From: Loktanella sp. PT4BL
Lineage (GTDB): Bacteria > Pseudomonadota > Alphaproteobacteria > Rhodobacterales > Rhodobacteraceae
Assembly (NCBI RefSeq): GCF_003201935.1
Contig: NZ_QJJL01000003.1
Span: forward strand, 434,001-498,000
Direction of reading: 5' to 3'
Length of the DNA: 64,000 nucleotides
Shown piece by piece: positions 46,379-55,956 of the stretch (its first letter is position 1; each line of letters starts with the position of its first letter). The position numbers and the translations under genes were made by a program. Below the pieces are notes generated by a model that saw only the letters and a program-made list of their open reading frames with translations, was not told the origin of the DNA and made no database searches.

Positions 46379-47518
46379 ATGTCGATTTTGAACGCCCTGT
46401 CCCTGTCTCGCCGCCCTGCCACTGCCTTTGTCGTTATCGGCATGTTCTGGGGCTGTTTTGCCGCCTATGTCCCAGTCATTAAAGCGCAGTTGGGGGCGTC
46501 GGATGCGCTTTTCGGTGCTTTGCTTTTGGGCTCGGCCACGGGGCTGGTGTCCTCGATGTGGCTGGCCCCGCGTGCGGACAGGATCCTGGGGTCGCGCGCC
46601 ATGCAGGTGGGGGCGGCCCTGTTGGCCTTTGCATGGCTTTTCCCGGGTCAGATCACGGTGCCATTGGTGTTTGCGCTTTCGATGGCGCTGGTTGGTTTGG
46701 CCTCGGGGCTGCTCGATGTGGTCATGAACGCGCGGGTGAGCGAACTCGAGGCGCGCTATAACCGGCCCTTGATGAATGCGAACCATGCGATGTTTTCGGT
46801 GGCTTATGCAATGGGCGCATTGATCGTGGGCGCGACCCGTGAAGCGGGGTTGCCGCCGGCGCCGGTTTTTGCAGGGTTTGGCGCGATTGCCATCCTTCTG
46901 CTGCCGATGATGCGCATGGATGTGACCTATGTGGACGCCGAAGATGGCTATGTCGGGGCCTATCCGCTCTGGCCGATCCTGCTATGCGGCGCAATTGTGC
47001 TGGTGGCCTTCATGTCCGAGGCCACGGTTGAGGCGTGGTCGGCCCTGCATGTTGAACGCACGCTGGGTGGTGGTGCAGCCGAAGGCGCATTGGGTCCTGC
47101 GATGTTGGGGATCACCATGGCGATTGGCCGGTTTTCCGGGCAAGCCGTGGCCGAGCGGTTGCGCGAAATTCCGGTTGTGATCGGTGCGTCTGTCATCTCG
47201 GCCTTTGGCGCTGTTGTCGCGGCTTTGGCACCGACGCCGTTCGTGGCCTATATCGGCTTTGGTGTTCTGGGCCTTGGCGTATCTGTGATCGGGCCGATGG
47301 GGCTGGCTTTGGTGGGTAAACTGGTGGCCCCGCATCTGCGCACCGAAGCAATCAGCCGGACAGCCGTGATCGGGTTTTCGGGGTTTTTCTTTGCGCCCAT
47401 GCTGATGGGGCTGCTCTCTGATGCCTTTGGGCTGCGGATGGCCTTCCTAGCAGTTTCAGTTTTGCTGCTATCTGTGGTCCCCATCGCGATCTCTGCCAAA
47501 AGGCTTCCGGTCAGGTGA
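46379..47518 (+). CDS. MFS transporter
   Basis: A 379-residue 12-helix major facilitator. The helix 2-3 loop has [11 protein letters not shown], a degenerate motif A. Sequence resembles the YbjJ-type MFS group ([21 protein letters not shown] at the N-terminus). Substrate unknown. ATG 46379 begins before the first helix; the frame opens at 46343. Confidence 0.8.
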   Translation: MSILNALSLSRRPATAFVVIGMFWGCFAAYVPVIKAQLGASDALFGALLLGSATGLVSSMWLAPRADRILGSRAMQVGAALLAFAWLFPGQITVPLVFALSMALVGLASGLLDVVMNARVSELEARYNRPLMNANHAMFSVAYAMGALIVGATREAGLPPAPVFAGFGAIAILLLPMMRMDVTYVDAEDGYVGAYPLWPILLCGAIVLVAFMSEATVEAWSALHVERTLGGGAAEGALGPAMLGITMAIGRFSGQAVAERLREIPVVIGASVISAFGAVVAALAPTPFVAYIGFGVLGLGVSVIGPMGLALVGKLVAPHLRTEAISRTAVIGFSGFFFAPMLMGLLSDAFGLRMAFLAVSVLLLSVVPIAISAKRLPVR

Positions 47519-47563
47519 TTGTAATCGTTTGGAAGCCTTTGACAGCTACCTAAAAATAAAACA

Positions 47564-47591
47564 GGCCGGCATCCTATCAGGAGTGCCGGCC
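47564..47591 (-). terminator. Hairpin terminator between convergent genes
   Basis: GGCCGGCA pairs with TGCCGGCC around a 12-base segment that itself pairs partly. On the minus strand it is followed by TGTTTTATTTTTAG, so it should end the transcript of the small membrane protein at 47658-47903; it may also serve the MFS gene. Confidence 0.75.
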
Positions 47592-47657
47592 GTTTATGGC
47601 TATCTTTACGCGCTTGCGGCGTCGGACAGCATGGTCATCCTGCACAGGGTGCAGGCA

Positions 47658-47903
47658 TCACCCTGGCTGCTGCGGTTGTTTTTCCGGTGTGAGTTCTTCC
47701 TCACTGTCATCATCGTCAATCGTCGCGGCGATCAAAAGCAACGCAACCACGCCCAACACAATATAGGTCGGGCTAATAGAAGCCGCGGCTGGCGCCGGTT
47801 CGGCAGGTGCCGCTTCGATAATTTCGGGTGAGAGGCCGCCTGCAAGAGCCGTGGAGGCGCAGAGGGCTGTTGCAGCTGCGAGAGCTGTCATTTTCTTTAA
47901 CAT
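47658..47903 (-). CDS. Small acidic-tailed membrane protein
   Basis: An 81-residue protein with a signal peptide (residues 1-22, ALA-GG), an Ala/Pro-rich linker and one membrane helix (about 47-61), followed by an acidic tail IDDDDSEEE. Function unknown. A broken paralogue lies 93 bases upstream on the same strand (47996-48276), indicating tandem duplication. Confidence 0.7.
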   Translation of the reverse strand: MLKKMTALAAATALCASTALAGGLSPEIIEAAPAEPAPAAASISPTYIVLGVVALLLIAATIDDDDSEEELTPEKQPQQPG

Positions 47904-47995
47904 CAGGTGTTCCTAACTCGTTAACACTTCATAGCGCAGCAAAATACGACACGCCGCTGCGCTTGCGAGACGCTAGCACCGCGCATAACCGAATC

Positions 47996-48276
47996 CTAGG
48001 TGTCTGGTGGGGAATTTCTCTGATCTGGCATGATTTGAAGTTGGCCGTTACCGCAAAGCGGGCGCTGCCAGTGAGCGCCTTCTCGGCCAACGGCGGCTGC
48101 AATCAGAAGCGCGGCCAGAATACCACCGGCCACATAGGTAGTGTTGCCCCGCGCTTCAGCGACGACGGCCTCTTCCACGACGGGTGCTTCGACAAGATGG
48201 TAGGAGAGACCACCTGCGAACGCAGATCACGCCAAGACTGCAATGACTGCGGCAATCGCTGTTGTTTTTTAGGCAT
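47996..48276 (-). pseudogene. Decayed paralogue of the small membrane protein
   Basis: Reading from ATG 48276, MPKK is followed by a one-base loss within the run of A that shifts the frame. In the restored frame the sequence is TAIAAVIAVLA, an in-frame TGA, then SAFAGGLSYHLVEAP and GGILAALLIAAAV, parallel to signal peptide, AGGLS and membrane helix of the 81-residue neighbour. The end at 47996 is a TAG in the restored frame. Two lesions mark it as a pseudogene. Confidence 0.75.
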
Positions 48277-48486
48277 GACGCTGTGCTTCACTGACGCATG
48301 TTTCCAATTTCAGCCAGTACCTGACACCACGTCTGTGCGGTGGAAAGGTTTCCAGGAAGTGTTGCCGCGCTCACACACTGGGGGTTTCATGCTCACAATA
48401 GATAATATGTCCAATGGGTTGTGACATATTTCACCTGGTTGGACACAAGGTCTTCCCATACGTGAATTCCTGTTAACGTCATCCCC
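48277..48486. other. Intergenic region with CRP-like site
   Basis: No gene. TGTGA-CATATT-TCACC at 48420-48435 resembles a CRP half-site pair (one mismatch at the last position). It is enclosed by a longer inverted repeat (TGTCCAA 48408-48414 and TTGGACA 48439-48445). It would face the pseudogene on the minus strand. Confidence 0.35.
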
Positions 48487-49650
48487 TTACTGCCAACGCC
48501 CTTCAAAGCCCTGTGGGATCAGCAGGATATCCTTGTCGAGCGTATTCACATCGCGCCGCCCGCAAAGCGCCATCGTCAGATCAAGCTCTTTGTGAATTAC
48601 CTCCAGCGCGCTGGTCACACCTTTTTCGCCCATCGCTCCAAGCCCGTTGACGAAGGCGCGCCCGATGTAGGTGCCCTTGGCCCCCATCGCGAGCGCTTTG
48701 AGCACGTCCTGTCCTGACCGGATGCCGCTATCAAGGTGGACCTCCACTTTATCGCCCACAGCGTCCATGATTGCGGGCAGGGCGCGGATTGACGACAGTG
48801 TGCCATCCAGCTGACGACCGCCATGATTGGAAACAATGATGGCGTCTGCGCCTAACTCTGCTGCTTTTCGTGCATCATCGGCATCCATGATCCCTTTGAG
48901 AATCACGGGACCGTCCCACATCTTCATCAACTGCGCGACCCGGTCCCAGTCCAATGCGTGATCAAACGCCTCTGCAATCCACGATGCCAGCGATGAGGGG
49001 TCCGTGACCCCTTGGGCGTGACCCACGATGTTGCCAAAGAAGCGGCGTTTGGTCTGCAGCATCTCAATGCCCCAGCCCCATTTCGTGGCTAGGTCTGCGA
49101 TACTGGCCGCGGTGAATTTTGGTGGTGCCGACAGCCCGTTTTTGAGATCCTTGTGCCTTTGCCCCATAATCTGCAGGTCCAGCGTAATGACGATAGCCGA
49201 ACATTTGGCGGCACGCGCGCGGTCAAACAGGCGCTTCATGAAGTCATCGTCTTTGAGCGTATAGACCTGAAACCAGAAGGGGTTGGTGGTGTTCTCGGCC
49301 ACATCCTCGATCGAGCAGATCGACATTGTGGACAGTGTGAACGGCACGCCGAACTTTTCGGCCGCGCGGGCGGCTTTGATCTCGCCGTCAGCGCATTGCA
49401 TGCCCGTAAGACCGACAGGGGCGAGGGCCACAGGCATCGCCACATTCTGGCCAATCATCTGGCTGGCGGTGTTGCGGTTGGTCATGTCCACCGCGACCCG
49501 TTGCTTGAACCTGATCTGGTCGAAATCGGATGTGTTTTCGCGGAACGTCTGTTCGGTCCAACTGCCGCTTTCGGCATAGTCGTAGAACATCTTGGGGGTG
49601 CGACGCTTATGCAGCCGCTTGAGGTCCGCGATTGTTGTGATGACAGGCAT
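48487..49650 (-). CDS. lldD: L-lactate dehydrogenase (FMN-dependent)
   Basis: A 387-residue alpha-hydroxyacid dehydrogenase that oxidises L-lactate to pyruvate and feeds electrons to the quinone pool. Hallmarks are PVALAPVGLTGMQ (FMN), the catalytic IVSNHGGRQLDG (active His, about residue 274) and DSGIRSGQDVLKALAMGA. AAGGA lies 7 bases before ATG 49650. An imperfect GGTAA-N7-TTACC repeat at 49668-49684 could be a GntR-type operator. Confidence 0.92.
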   Translation of the reverse strand: MPVITTIADLKRLHKRRTPKMFYDYAESGSWTEQTFRENTSDFDQIRFKQRVAVDMTNRNTASQMIGQNVAMPVALAPVGLTGMQCADGEIKAARAAEKFGVPFTLSTMSICSIEDVAENTTNPFWFQVYTLKDDDFMKRLFDRARAAKCSAIVITLDLQIMGQRHKDLKNGLSAPPKFTAASIADLATKWGWGIEMLQTKRRFFGNIVGHAQGVTDPSSLASWIAEAFDHALDWDRVAQLMKMWDGPVILKGIMDADDARKAAELGADAIIVSNHGGRQLDGTLSSIRALPAIMDAVGDKVEVHLDSGIRSGQDVLKALAMGAKGTYIGRAFVNGLGAMGEKGVTSALEVIHKELDLTMALCGRRDVNTLDKDILLIPQGFEGRWQ

Positions 49651-49667
49651 GCCGAATTCCTTAAATT

Positions 49668-49684
49668 GGTAATTATTTGTTACC
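49668..49684. promoter_or_regulatory. Possible GntR-family operator before lldD
   Basis: GGTAA-N7-TTACC is an inverted repeat located 18-34 bases upstream of lldD. Lactate-utilisation genes are often controlled by GntR-family LldR at GGT...ACC sites; no such regulator is seen in the window. Confidence 0.35.
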
Positions 49685-49734
49685 GATTTAAGGCGTTCAC
49701 GCAAGAGGCTACGTTGATGTGGATCAAAGCGCGC

Positions 49735-50526
49735 CTAACCGCGGTGCGCGCCATCCGCCAGCGATTTCACAAAGGCCAGAACGTCAGCCATGCTTTCACC
49801 CGCCGCGATCTTTTCAACGATGGCTGAGCCGACAACGGCGCCATCCGCGATGCTGGCGATGGCCTCGGCAGCGTCTGGCGTTTTGATGCCAAAGCCCACG
49901 ATCACGGGTAGATCGGTTTGGGATTTAATGCGCGCAACCTCGGGGCCGACTTCATCGGCCTGTGCGGCGGCGGCGCCGGTAATGCCTGTGACAGAAACGT
50001 AGTAGACAAAGCCCGAGGTATTCTCGAGCACCTTGGGCAGGCGTTTGTCATCGGTTGTTGGGGTGGCCAGACGGATGAAGTTGATCCCCATCTTTTGCGC
50101 GGGGATGCAGAGTTCGTCATCTTCTTCGGGTGGCAGATCAACGATGATCAGCCCGTCAATGCCGGCGGCCTTGGCGTCCGCCAGGAACGTATCAACACCG
50201 CGCGAATAGATCGGGTTGTAGTAACCCATCATCACAATCGGAGTTGTGTCGTCTGTCTTGCGCAGTTCACGGGCGTATTGCAGCGTTTTCTCAAGGGTCT
50301 GCCCGCCCTCAAGCGCGCGCTGGCCTGCCAGCTGGATCGTAGGGCCATCGGCCATCGGATCGGTAAAGGGCATGCCCAGCTCGATGATATCGACACCCGC
50401 GCCGGGCAGGCCTTTGACGACCTCAAGGCCGGTGTCATAGTCAGGATCACCCGCCATCACATAAGCCACGAAAGCTTTTTTGTTCTCTGCGCGCAACTGC
50501 GCGAATTTGGCGTCGATTCTGCTCAT
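49735..50526 (-). CDS. trpA: Tryptophan synthase alpha chain
   Basis: A 263-residue TIM-barrel that cleaves indole-3-glycerol phosphate. Catalytic Glu49 and Asp60 are in [14 protein letters not shown], the phosphate site is [13 protein letters not shown] near residue 212, and length is standard. ATG 50526 is used; the frame is open to 51504 only in the shadow of ychF. It is unlinked from trpB (9 kb away). Confidence 0.95.
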   Translation of the reverse strand: MSRIDAKFAQLRAENKKAFVAYVMAGDPDYDTGLEVVKGLPGAGVDIIELGMPFTDPMADGPTIQLAGQRALEGGQTLEKTLQYARELRKTDDTTPIVMMGYYNPIYSRGVDTFLADAKAAGIDGLIIVDLPPEEDDELCIPAQKMGINFIRLATPTTDDKRLPKVLENTSGFVYYVSVTGITGAAAAQADEVGPEVARIKSQTDLPVIVGFGIKTPDAAEAIASIADGAVVGSAIVEKIAAGESMADVLAFVKSLADGAHRG

Positions 50527-50664
50527 CTTTGTCCCCGGTCTGCAAACTTGGCTTGGTTTGCTTGATGGGGGGCGGAAAATCAATGGCTGAGTGACGATCC
50601 CATGTGGCTTGCACAGAGGACGCGCGCCGCCTAGAAGCGCCGTAACGTTCAAAGGAGAGCCGTG

Positions 50665-51762
50665 ATGGGTTTCAAGATGGGTATTGTGGGTTTGCCGAAT
50701 GTGGGCAAATCGACCTTGTTTAATGCGCTGACCAAGACGGCGGCGGCGCAGGCGGCCAATTTCCCGTTCTGTACGATTGAACCCAATGTCGGCGATGTGG
50801 CGGTGCCTGATGCGCGGCTGGACAAGCTGGCGGCGATTGCCTCGTCCAAGCAGATCATTCCAACGCGCATGACATTCGTGGATATCGCGGGTCTGGTGAA
50901 AGGTGCCAGCAAGGGCGAGGGTCTGGGCAACCAGTTTCTGGCCAATATCCGTGAGTGCGATGCCATCGCCCATGTGCTGCGCTGTTTCGAGGACGACGAT
51001 ATCACCCATGTCGAGGGCCGCGTTGACCCTGTCGAAGATGCCGAAGTGATCGAGACCGAATTGATGCTGGCCGATCTGGAAAGCATTGAAAAGCGTTTGC
51101 AGAACCTCGTGCGCAAAGTACGTGGCGGCGACAAAGAGGCGGTCCAGCAGGTGCGCCTGCTGGAAATGGCGCAGGCGGCGTTGGAAGACGGCAAACCCGC
51201 CCGCACCGTTGATGTGGACCCCGATGACGCCAAGCAATGGAAAATGCTGCAACTGCTGACGACCAAGCCGGTGCTTTATGTCTGCAACGTCGAAGAAGAC
51301 AGCGCAGGCAAAGGCAACAGCCAGTCCGCCCGCGTCGCTGAAATGGCCGCAGCACAGGGCAATTCCCATGTGGTGATCTCGGCCCGTATCGAGGAAGAGA
51401 TCAGCCAGCTGGACCCCGAAGAGGCCGCCATGTTCCTTGAGGAAATGGGGCTGGAAGAGGCCGGTCTCGACCGGTTGATCCGCGCAGGCTATGAACTCTT
51501 GCACCTGCAGACCTATTTCACCGTTGGCCCCAAAGAGGCACGCGCTTGGACGATCAAGGAAGGCACCTCAGCCCCGCAAGCCGCCGGTGTGATCCATGGC
51601 GACTTTGAACGCGGCTTTATCCGTGCCGAAACCATCGCCTATGATGATTTTGTGACGTTGGGTGGTGAACAGGCGGCCAAAGAGGCGGGCAAGATGCGCG
51701 CCGAGGGCAAGGCCTATATCGTCAAGGACGGCGATGTGATGCACTTCCTGTTCAACACCTAA
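50665..51762 (+). CDS. ychF: Redox-regulated ATPase/GTPase YchF
   Basis: A 365-residue OBG-family P-loop protein. G1 is GLPNVGKST (Gly9-Thr17), switch [20 protein letters not shown] is near residue 72, and a C-terminal TGS domain is present. YchF (OLA1) prefers ATP and associates with ribosomes. ATG 50665 is used in place of the GTG at 50662, with AGGAG upstream. Its 3' end overlaps the convergent DUF4130 gene by 4 bases. Confidence 0.95.
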   Translation: MGFKMGIVGLPNVGKSTLFNALTKTAAAQAANFPFCTIEPNVGDVAVPDARLDKLAAIASSKQIIPTRMTFVDIAGLVKGASKGEGLGNQFLANIRECDAIAHVLRCFEDDDITHVEGRVDPVEDAEVIETELMLADLESIEKRLQNLVRKVRGGDKEAVQQVRLLEMAQAALEDGKPARTVDVDPDDAKQWKMLQLLTTKPVLYVCNVEEDSAGKGNSQSARVAEMAAAQGNSHVVISARIEEEISQLDPEEAAMFLEEMGLEEAGLDRLIRAGYELLHLQTYFTVGPKEARAWTIKEGTSAPQAAGVIHGDFERGFIRAETIAYDDFVTLGGEQAAKEAGKMRAEGKAYIVKDGDVMHFLFNT

Positions 51763-52589
51763 TCCCTGCCGCGCAACTGCCGTTTGATCTTGGCCACCCG
51801 TTCGGGCGGCAAGGTGGGCGCGGCATCGCGCATCTGCTGCACTTTCGCTTCTGCCCCTGCGATCAGGTCGTGGATATGCTGCGCTTCGGGCAGGTTTTTC
51901 CAGTATTTCCTGGGCATCTCTGATGTCATCGCGCTGACCTTCAGGCGTGCGGGATTGAAGATATTGCAGAAATACGTCCCCCAGAGCGCCTCGGTCGCAT
52001 CCTCGGGCAGGTCCGGTTTGGGTTGGCCGGGGTGAAAGGTCAGGTTGCCGTCAATGAACTGCGCGGTCACGTCGGGTGTGGCGATCATCCAGTCCATATC
52101 GGCAAAGCGGCGTGCGAAGAACGGCGCTGTCGGTTCCACCGTATGGTGGGTGGGTTCAAACCACGCGGCAAAGCTGCGCCGCGCGCCGCCCTGACGCAGA
52201 TCGCGAAAGCGCACAAACGCCTTCATCTTGTGTTTGCAGCGATGCACGCCCTTTTCCATCTGGCGCAATTTGGCCAAGTCTGCATCGGCGCGATCCTGCA
52301 TGAGGCCCGGCTGATGGCGCAGCCGCCACAGCATCGCATAGAGCCGTGCGAAACGCTGGGGGTCTTTGTGCCAGACCACCCAGTTGGCCATTTCCACAAA
52401 GCTTTGCGGGGCCTTGATCCGCCGTGTCACGGGCGGCAGAGGCGTGTCGATGGCAAATAGCTCACCCATTTCGTTGTCGAAATCCCACAGTATATCCTCG
52501 GGCGACACGCCCGCGCCAATCAGGCGTTTGGCGGCGTCGCGCCAAGCAATATCTGTGCCGATGCGGGGCAGGGGAACGGTATACATCAA
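51759..52589 (-). CDS. DUF4130 protein partnered with radical SAM (TIGR03915 type)
   Basis: A 276-residue protein of the DUF4130 family, normally found alone or fused to UdgX uracil-DNA glycosylase. Recognisable blocks are [16 protein letters not shown] (residues about 115-130), [27 protein letters not shown] and [19 protein letters not shown]. Partner genes of this family are radical-SAM proteins annotated as putative DNA repair. No UDG domain is fused here. It overlaps the upstream radical-SAM gene by 4 bases, so the two are translationally coupled. Confidence 0.82.
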   Translation of the reverse strand: MMYTVPLPRIGTDIAWRDAAKRLIGAGVSPEDILWDFDNEMGELFAIDTPLPPVTRRIKAPQSFVEMANWVVWHKDPQRFARLYAMLWRLRHQPGLMQDRADADLAKLRQMEKGVHRCKHKMKAFVRFRDLRQGGARRSFAAWFEPTHHTVEPTAPFFARRFADMDWMIATPDVTAQFIDGNLTFHPGQPKPDLPEDATEALWGTYFCNIFNPARLKVSAMTSEMPRKYWKNLPEAQHIHDLIAGAEAKVQQMRDAAPTLPPERVAKIKRQLRGRD

Positions 52590-53821
52590 AAAAGGCTCAA
52601 CTGTTCGGGGGGTGGGGCAAAACGGGCGCGCAGGTCTGCGCTGTCGGTCAGGCCGCCCGGTGTCCAGTCCTGGGCGACAATAAAGGCTTGCGCCTTTTTC
52701 AGCGATGCCCCCATGCGCAACAGATCATCATAACGCAGCCTGCGGTGCCTCCGGGTGGAAAGGATGCGCCCCACAGTGCGGGTACCGAAGCCCGGTACGC
52801 GGAGCAGCATTTCCTTGCTGGCGCGGTTCACATCCACCGGAAACAGCGCGCGGTTCTGCAAGGCCCAGGCGAGCTTGGGGTCAATGTCCAGATCAAGGTT
52901 GCCATCGGGGCGGGCGGCAGTGATCTCATCCACGCCAAAGCCGTAAAACCGCAGGAGCCAATCGGCCTGATAAAGCCGGTGTTCGCGCGCCAAAGGCGGT
53001 TTGATCAAGGGCAGTTTCGCGGTGGCATCAGGGATCGGCGAAAAGGCGGAATAATAGACGCGCTTCAGTTTGTAATCGCCATATAGCATCGTTGACTGCC
53101 CGAGGATCGTGGCATCAGTGGAGCCGTCCGCGCCGACGATCATTTGCGTGGACTGGCCCGCTGGCACAAAGCGTTTGCCACGTTTGCCGGTATAGCTGCG
53201 CTCGCTTGCCACATCCTTGCGCGATTTCACATCGCCCATCGCCTTGCGGATCGTCGCGGGGTTTTTCTCGGGCGCATAGGCTTTGACGCTTTGGTCCGTG
53301 GGCAATTCGACGTTGATTGACAGACGGTCGGCGTATAGCCCTGCCTCTTCGATCAGTTCGGGGGCGGCATCGGGAATGGTTTTCAGGTGGATATAGCCGC
53401 GAAAATTCTCGACCTCACGCAGGCGTTTGGCGATGCGCAGCATGTCGTCCATGGTTTTATCCGGCGACTGTATGATGCCCGAGGACAGGAACAGCCCTTC
53501 GATATAATTGCGGCGATAGAATTCGATGGTCAGTTGCACCACCTCGTCAGGTGAAAACCGCGCCCGCTGGACGTTGGATGACACCCGATTGACGCAATAG
53601 GCGCAATCATAGATGCAGAAATTCGTCATCAGGATTTTCAGCAAACTGATGCAGCGCCCGTCGGGGGCGTAGGCATGACAGATGCCCGACCCTTCGGTTG
53701 AGCCTAACCCTTTGCCATCACGGCTATCACGGCGCGTGGTTCCGCTGGACGCGCAAGAGGCGTCATAGCGGGCGGCGTCACTGAGAATCGCAAGCTTTTG
53801 TGAGAGATCAAGACGGGACAT
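52586..53821 (-). CDS. Putative DNA modification/repair radical SAM protein (TIGR03916 type)
   Basis: A 411-residue radical-SAM enzyme. The 4Fe-4S motif is CIYDCAYC (Cys69-x3-Cys73-x2-Cys76). A helix-hairpin-helix-like segment VNRASKEMLLRVPGFGTRTVGRIL in the C-terminal part (about residues 333-355) suggests DNA binding. The start is unusual: no Shine-Dalgarno is present, and a LexA-type GTTC-N7-GTTC box lies only 2 bases upstream of the ATG. It is operonic with the DUF4130 gene. Confidence 0.85.
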   Translation of the reverse strand: MSRLDLSQKLAILSDAARYDASCASSGTTRRDSRDGKGLGSTEGSGICHAYAPDGRCISLLKILMTNFCIYDCAYCVNRVSSNVQRARFSPDEVVQLTIEFYRRNYIEGLFLSSGIIQSPDKTMDDMLRIAKRLREVENFRGYIHLKTIPDAAPELIEEAGLYADRLSINVELPTDQSVKAYAPEKNPATIRKAMGDVKSRKDVASERSYTGKRGKRFVPAGQSTQMIVGADGSTDATILGQSTMLYGDYKLKRVYYSAFSPIPDATAKLPLIKPPLAREHRLYQADWLLRFYGFGVDEITAARPDGNLDLDIDPKLAWALQNRALFPVDVNRASKEMLLRVPGFGTRTVGRILSTRRHRRLRYDDLLRMGASLKKAQAFIVAQDWTPGGLTDSADLRARFAPPPEQLSLF

Positions 53822-53823
53822 AT

Positions 53824-53838
53824 GTTCATGTTATGTTC
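53824..53838. promoter_or_regulatory. LexA (SOS) box, GTTC-N7-GTTC
   Basis: GTTCATGTTATGTTC matches the direct-repeat LexA consensus of Alphaproteobacteria exactly. It abuts the start of the radical-SAM gene, a position where LexA would block initiation, so the operon is predicted to be DNA-damage inducible. Confidence 0.75.
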
Positions 53839-53887
53839 TCAATTTCACGCAGACAAGGGCAATGTCACTAGCGCGGCACTTTGGCTT

Positions 53888-54811
53888 TCAGGCAAAGCGG
53901 GCGCGCAGGCTTTCAGTGTCATGAATGCCATGGCGCGCCAGAAACGCCACAGCGCTGTCGTCCGCAACAGGCTGTGCCTCGATCAAAGCGGCACCACGCA
54001 AAATCGCCGCCTTGCGCTCTTCATGCGCAGTACCCGCGACATCTGGGCCATTAATCTTAGCCTCCATATCTTGCTTTGAACCCAGATAGTAATGGTTCAG
54101 TTGAATAACATCGTGGCGGACAAAATCACCGGTGCGTGCCTTGGCTGGGCAAAGCATGTTCAGGGTATTTGATGTGATACTGCCATGGGAACGGGTGTCA
54201 AATCGATGCGGATGGACGCAGGTCACTTCGCTTGGGTCAACGATACACTTGAAGTTCAAAAGGCGCTCTTCACCAAAAGGTGCGCGTTCAAGGTAGGCAA
54301 ACGGAGCGGCTTCCGGCGGTGTGGCATTGTGTCCCCCGTGACCGAACATCGTCCATGGCAGCGAAATATTTGGGTGGGGCAGATTAAGCAAAGCCTCTTG
54401 CAGCGTTTTGGCTTCACGCGGAACAAGATATTCATCCACGTCGATAAAAGCCATTCGCCTGAATTGACCACCAAAAGTGCAAATAGCATGAGCATAGGCC
54501 ATGGATTGCTGGTGTAGCTTGGTGCCGGTTTTTGCATCGCTGGCGGTAAGCCTTCAGGGCACAACCTTTATGCGACAGCCCTTAAAGGCAAGGGTCTGTT
54601 CAACGGTCTTATCGGTTGATCCGTTATCATAGAGCAAAACGTCTGAAACACCTGCAAGTGCATGAAACGCGAGCCAATCCAATATTCGCGCGCTTTCATT
54701 ACGCGCAATCAGCACGATTGCGAAAGGGGCGCGGTCGGCCGCTGGATCTGGTGGTGTAACCGTGATCTTTGTTGCGATCCTGGGGACGTGTGTGCGGAAA
54801 GGCCATCTCAT
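53888..54811 (-). pseudogene. Glycosyltransferase interrupted by an in-frame TGA
   Basis: A single frame of 307 codons broken by TGA at 54554-54556. The upstream 85 residues carry FAIVLIARNESARILDWLAFHALAG and DVLLYDNGSTDKTVEQ (GT2/GT92-like start). The downstream part resumes in the same frame with FIDVDEYLVP (DxD-type motif) and a His-rich C-terminus. Read-through would give KVVP-x-RLTA; a Trp (TGG) at this place is likely. It is last in neuB-capsule-GT, overlapping the previous gene by 4 bases. A sequencing error is also possible. Confidence 0.78.
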
Positions 54812-55956
54812 CTTTTCGCCTCCGATGTGTCGAATATGAATGCAAAAGGCCCAGTGCCGTTCAATCGGTCGATGATTGTCGCAATTGCGCCCTTTGTTTC
54901 GTTTGGTTGACGTTCCGGATAATAGACCTGTGCCAGAAAGCTCATCACGGCATTGCGTATTTCAAGGTCAAACTGCCATGTATCTGCGCGCGCAATTGTT
55001 TGGTTCATTGTGTCCTGGTCAGGCGCTTTTTCCGCCATACCGGGGATCGCCCAGAAACACTGACCGCAGGCCACCACCGGTTTGTCGAAAAACACTGCTT
55101 CCAAGCCGACAGAGGAATTGATCGTGATCACGCCACGGCTTGCGGTGACTTGCGCGAAGGTGTCTGTGGTGTTGTCCAGATAAATGGGCGCATCGACGTC
55201 CCTCAAGAGATCTCCAACAAAGGCGGGCGTGCTGGGATGCTCTTTGATGCGCAAGTGCCAGCCTTCGGGCAGGTGGCCTGCCGCCTCATGCAGGGCTTTG
55301 ACGAAGCTTTCGACGGTGCGGTAATTGCCGCCAAAAAGGCGCAATTGGCTGTCGCCGGGCACCTGTAGCGGTGCGAAGATGAAGGGGTCTGTCAATGGCG
55401 GCAGTGCCCCAGTTTGAGCGGGTGGTGCGATCGGTACGCGTTGCTTGATCTTTGCACCTAAAGCGCGCCAGTCGTTTGGGTTGATATGGCTCTGGTGCAG
55501 CCAATCAAGATAAGGTGCGGGGTCACGCGGTAGGGCGTTGGCGAAATTTACGCCCTTGGGGTCCACCGTGATCCGTCCGGGAAAAGGGCCAAGTTCAAAT
55601 GACAGGGTCTTGGCACCAGCATCCTTGGCTGCATCGATGAAGACCCTGCGCGACCCGTTCAGACCGTTCCACGCCACGGCGACATGCGTTGGATATGCCT
55701 CGAAATACTGGCGCATGCCGTTATATTGCTTCTGCAAGATCCACGACCACAAGCGGCGTTTCAGCCCCTCTGCAGGAATATGCCGCGCTGCCATCAGCGC
55801 TGTCTCGGCGCGCACTTTGGTTTGCGGCCAATTGCGCAGGCGCATCTTGGGCAACCGCATCCACTGCATGGCTCCGACCGGCCCCAGCAATCGCGCGATA
55901 TCCGCGCGCTTTTGTTTGCGCGGATCAAGGCAAACAAACGTGAATGCCTCATCCAT
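54808..55956 (-). CDS. Capsular polysaccharide biosynthesis protein (KpsC/KpsS-like)
   Basis: A 382-residue protein of the capsule-synthesis (PF05159-like) family. The signatures are KEHPSTP near residue 240 and VTASRGVITINSSVGLEAVFFDKPVVACG near residue 275, found in KpsS/KpsC-type beta-Kdo glycosyltransferases and relatives. It overlaps neuB by 8 bases, suggesting that it uses or follows nonulosonic-acid synthesis. Precise linkage activity cannot be assigned. Confidence 0.78.
   Translation of the reverse strand: MDEAFTFVCLDPRKQKRADIARLLGPVGAMQWMRLPKMRLRNWPQTKVRAETALMAARHIPAEGLKRRLWSWILQKQYNGMRQYFEAYPTHVAVAWNGLNGSRRVFIDAAKDAGAKTLSFELGPFPGRITVDPKGVNFANALPRDPAPYLDWLHQSHINPNDWRALGAKIKQRVPIAPPAQTGALPPLTDPFIFAPLQVPGDSQLRLFGGNYRTVESFVKALHEAAGHLPEGWHLRIKEHPSTPAFVGDLLRDVDAPIYLDNTTDTFAQVTASRGVITINSSVGLEAVFFDKPVVACGQCFWAIPGMAEKAPDQDTMNQTIARADTWQFDLEIRNAVMSFLAQVYYPERQPNETKGAIATIIDRLNGTGPFAFIFDTSEAKR

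Noticed and set aside
49735..51504. A 589-codon minus-strand frame seemingly fusing a long N-terminal part to TrpA
   Set aside because: The first 326 codons are the shadow of ychF on the other strand; TrpA begins normally at 50526.
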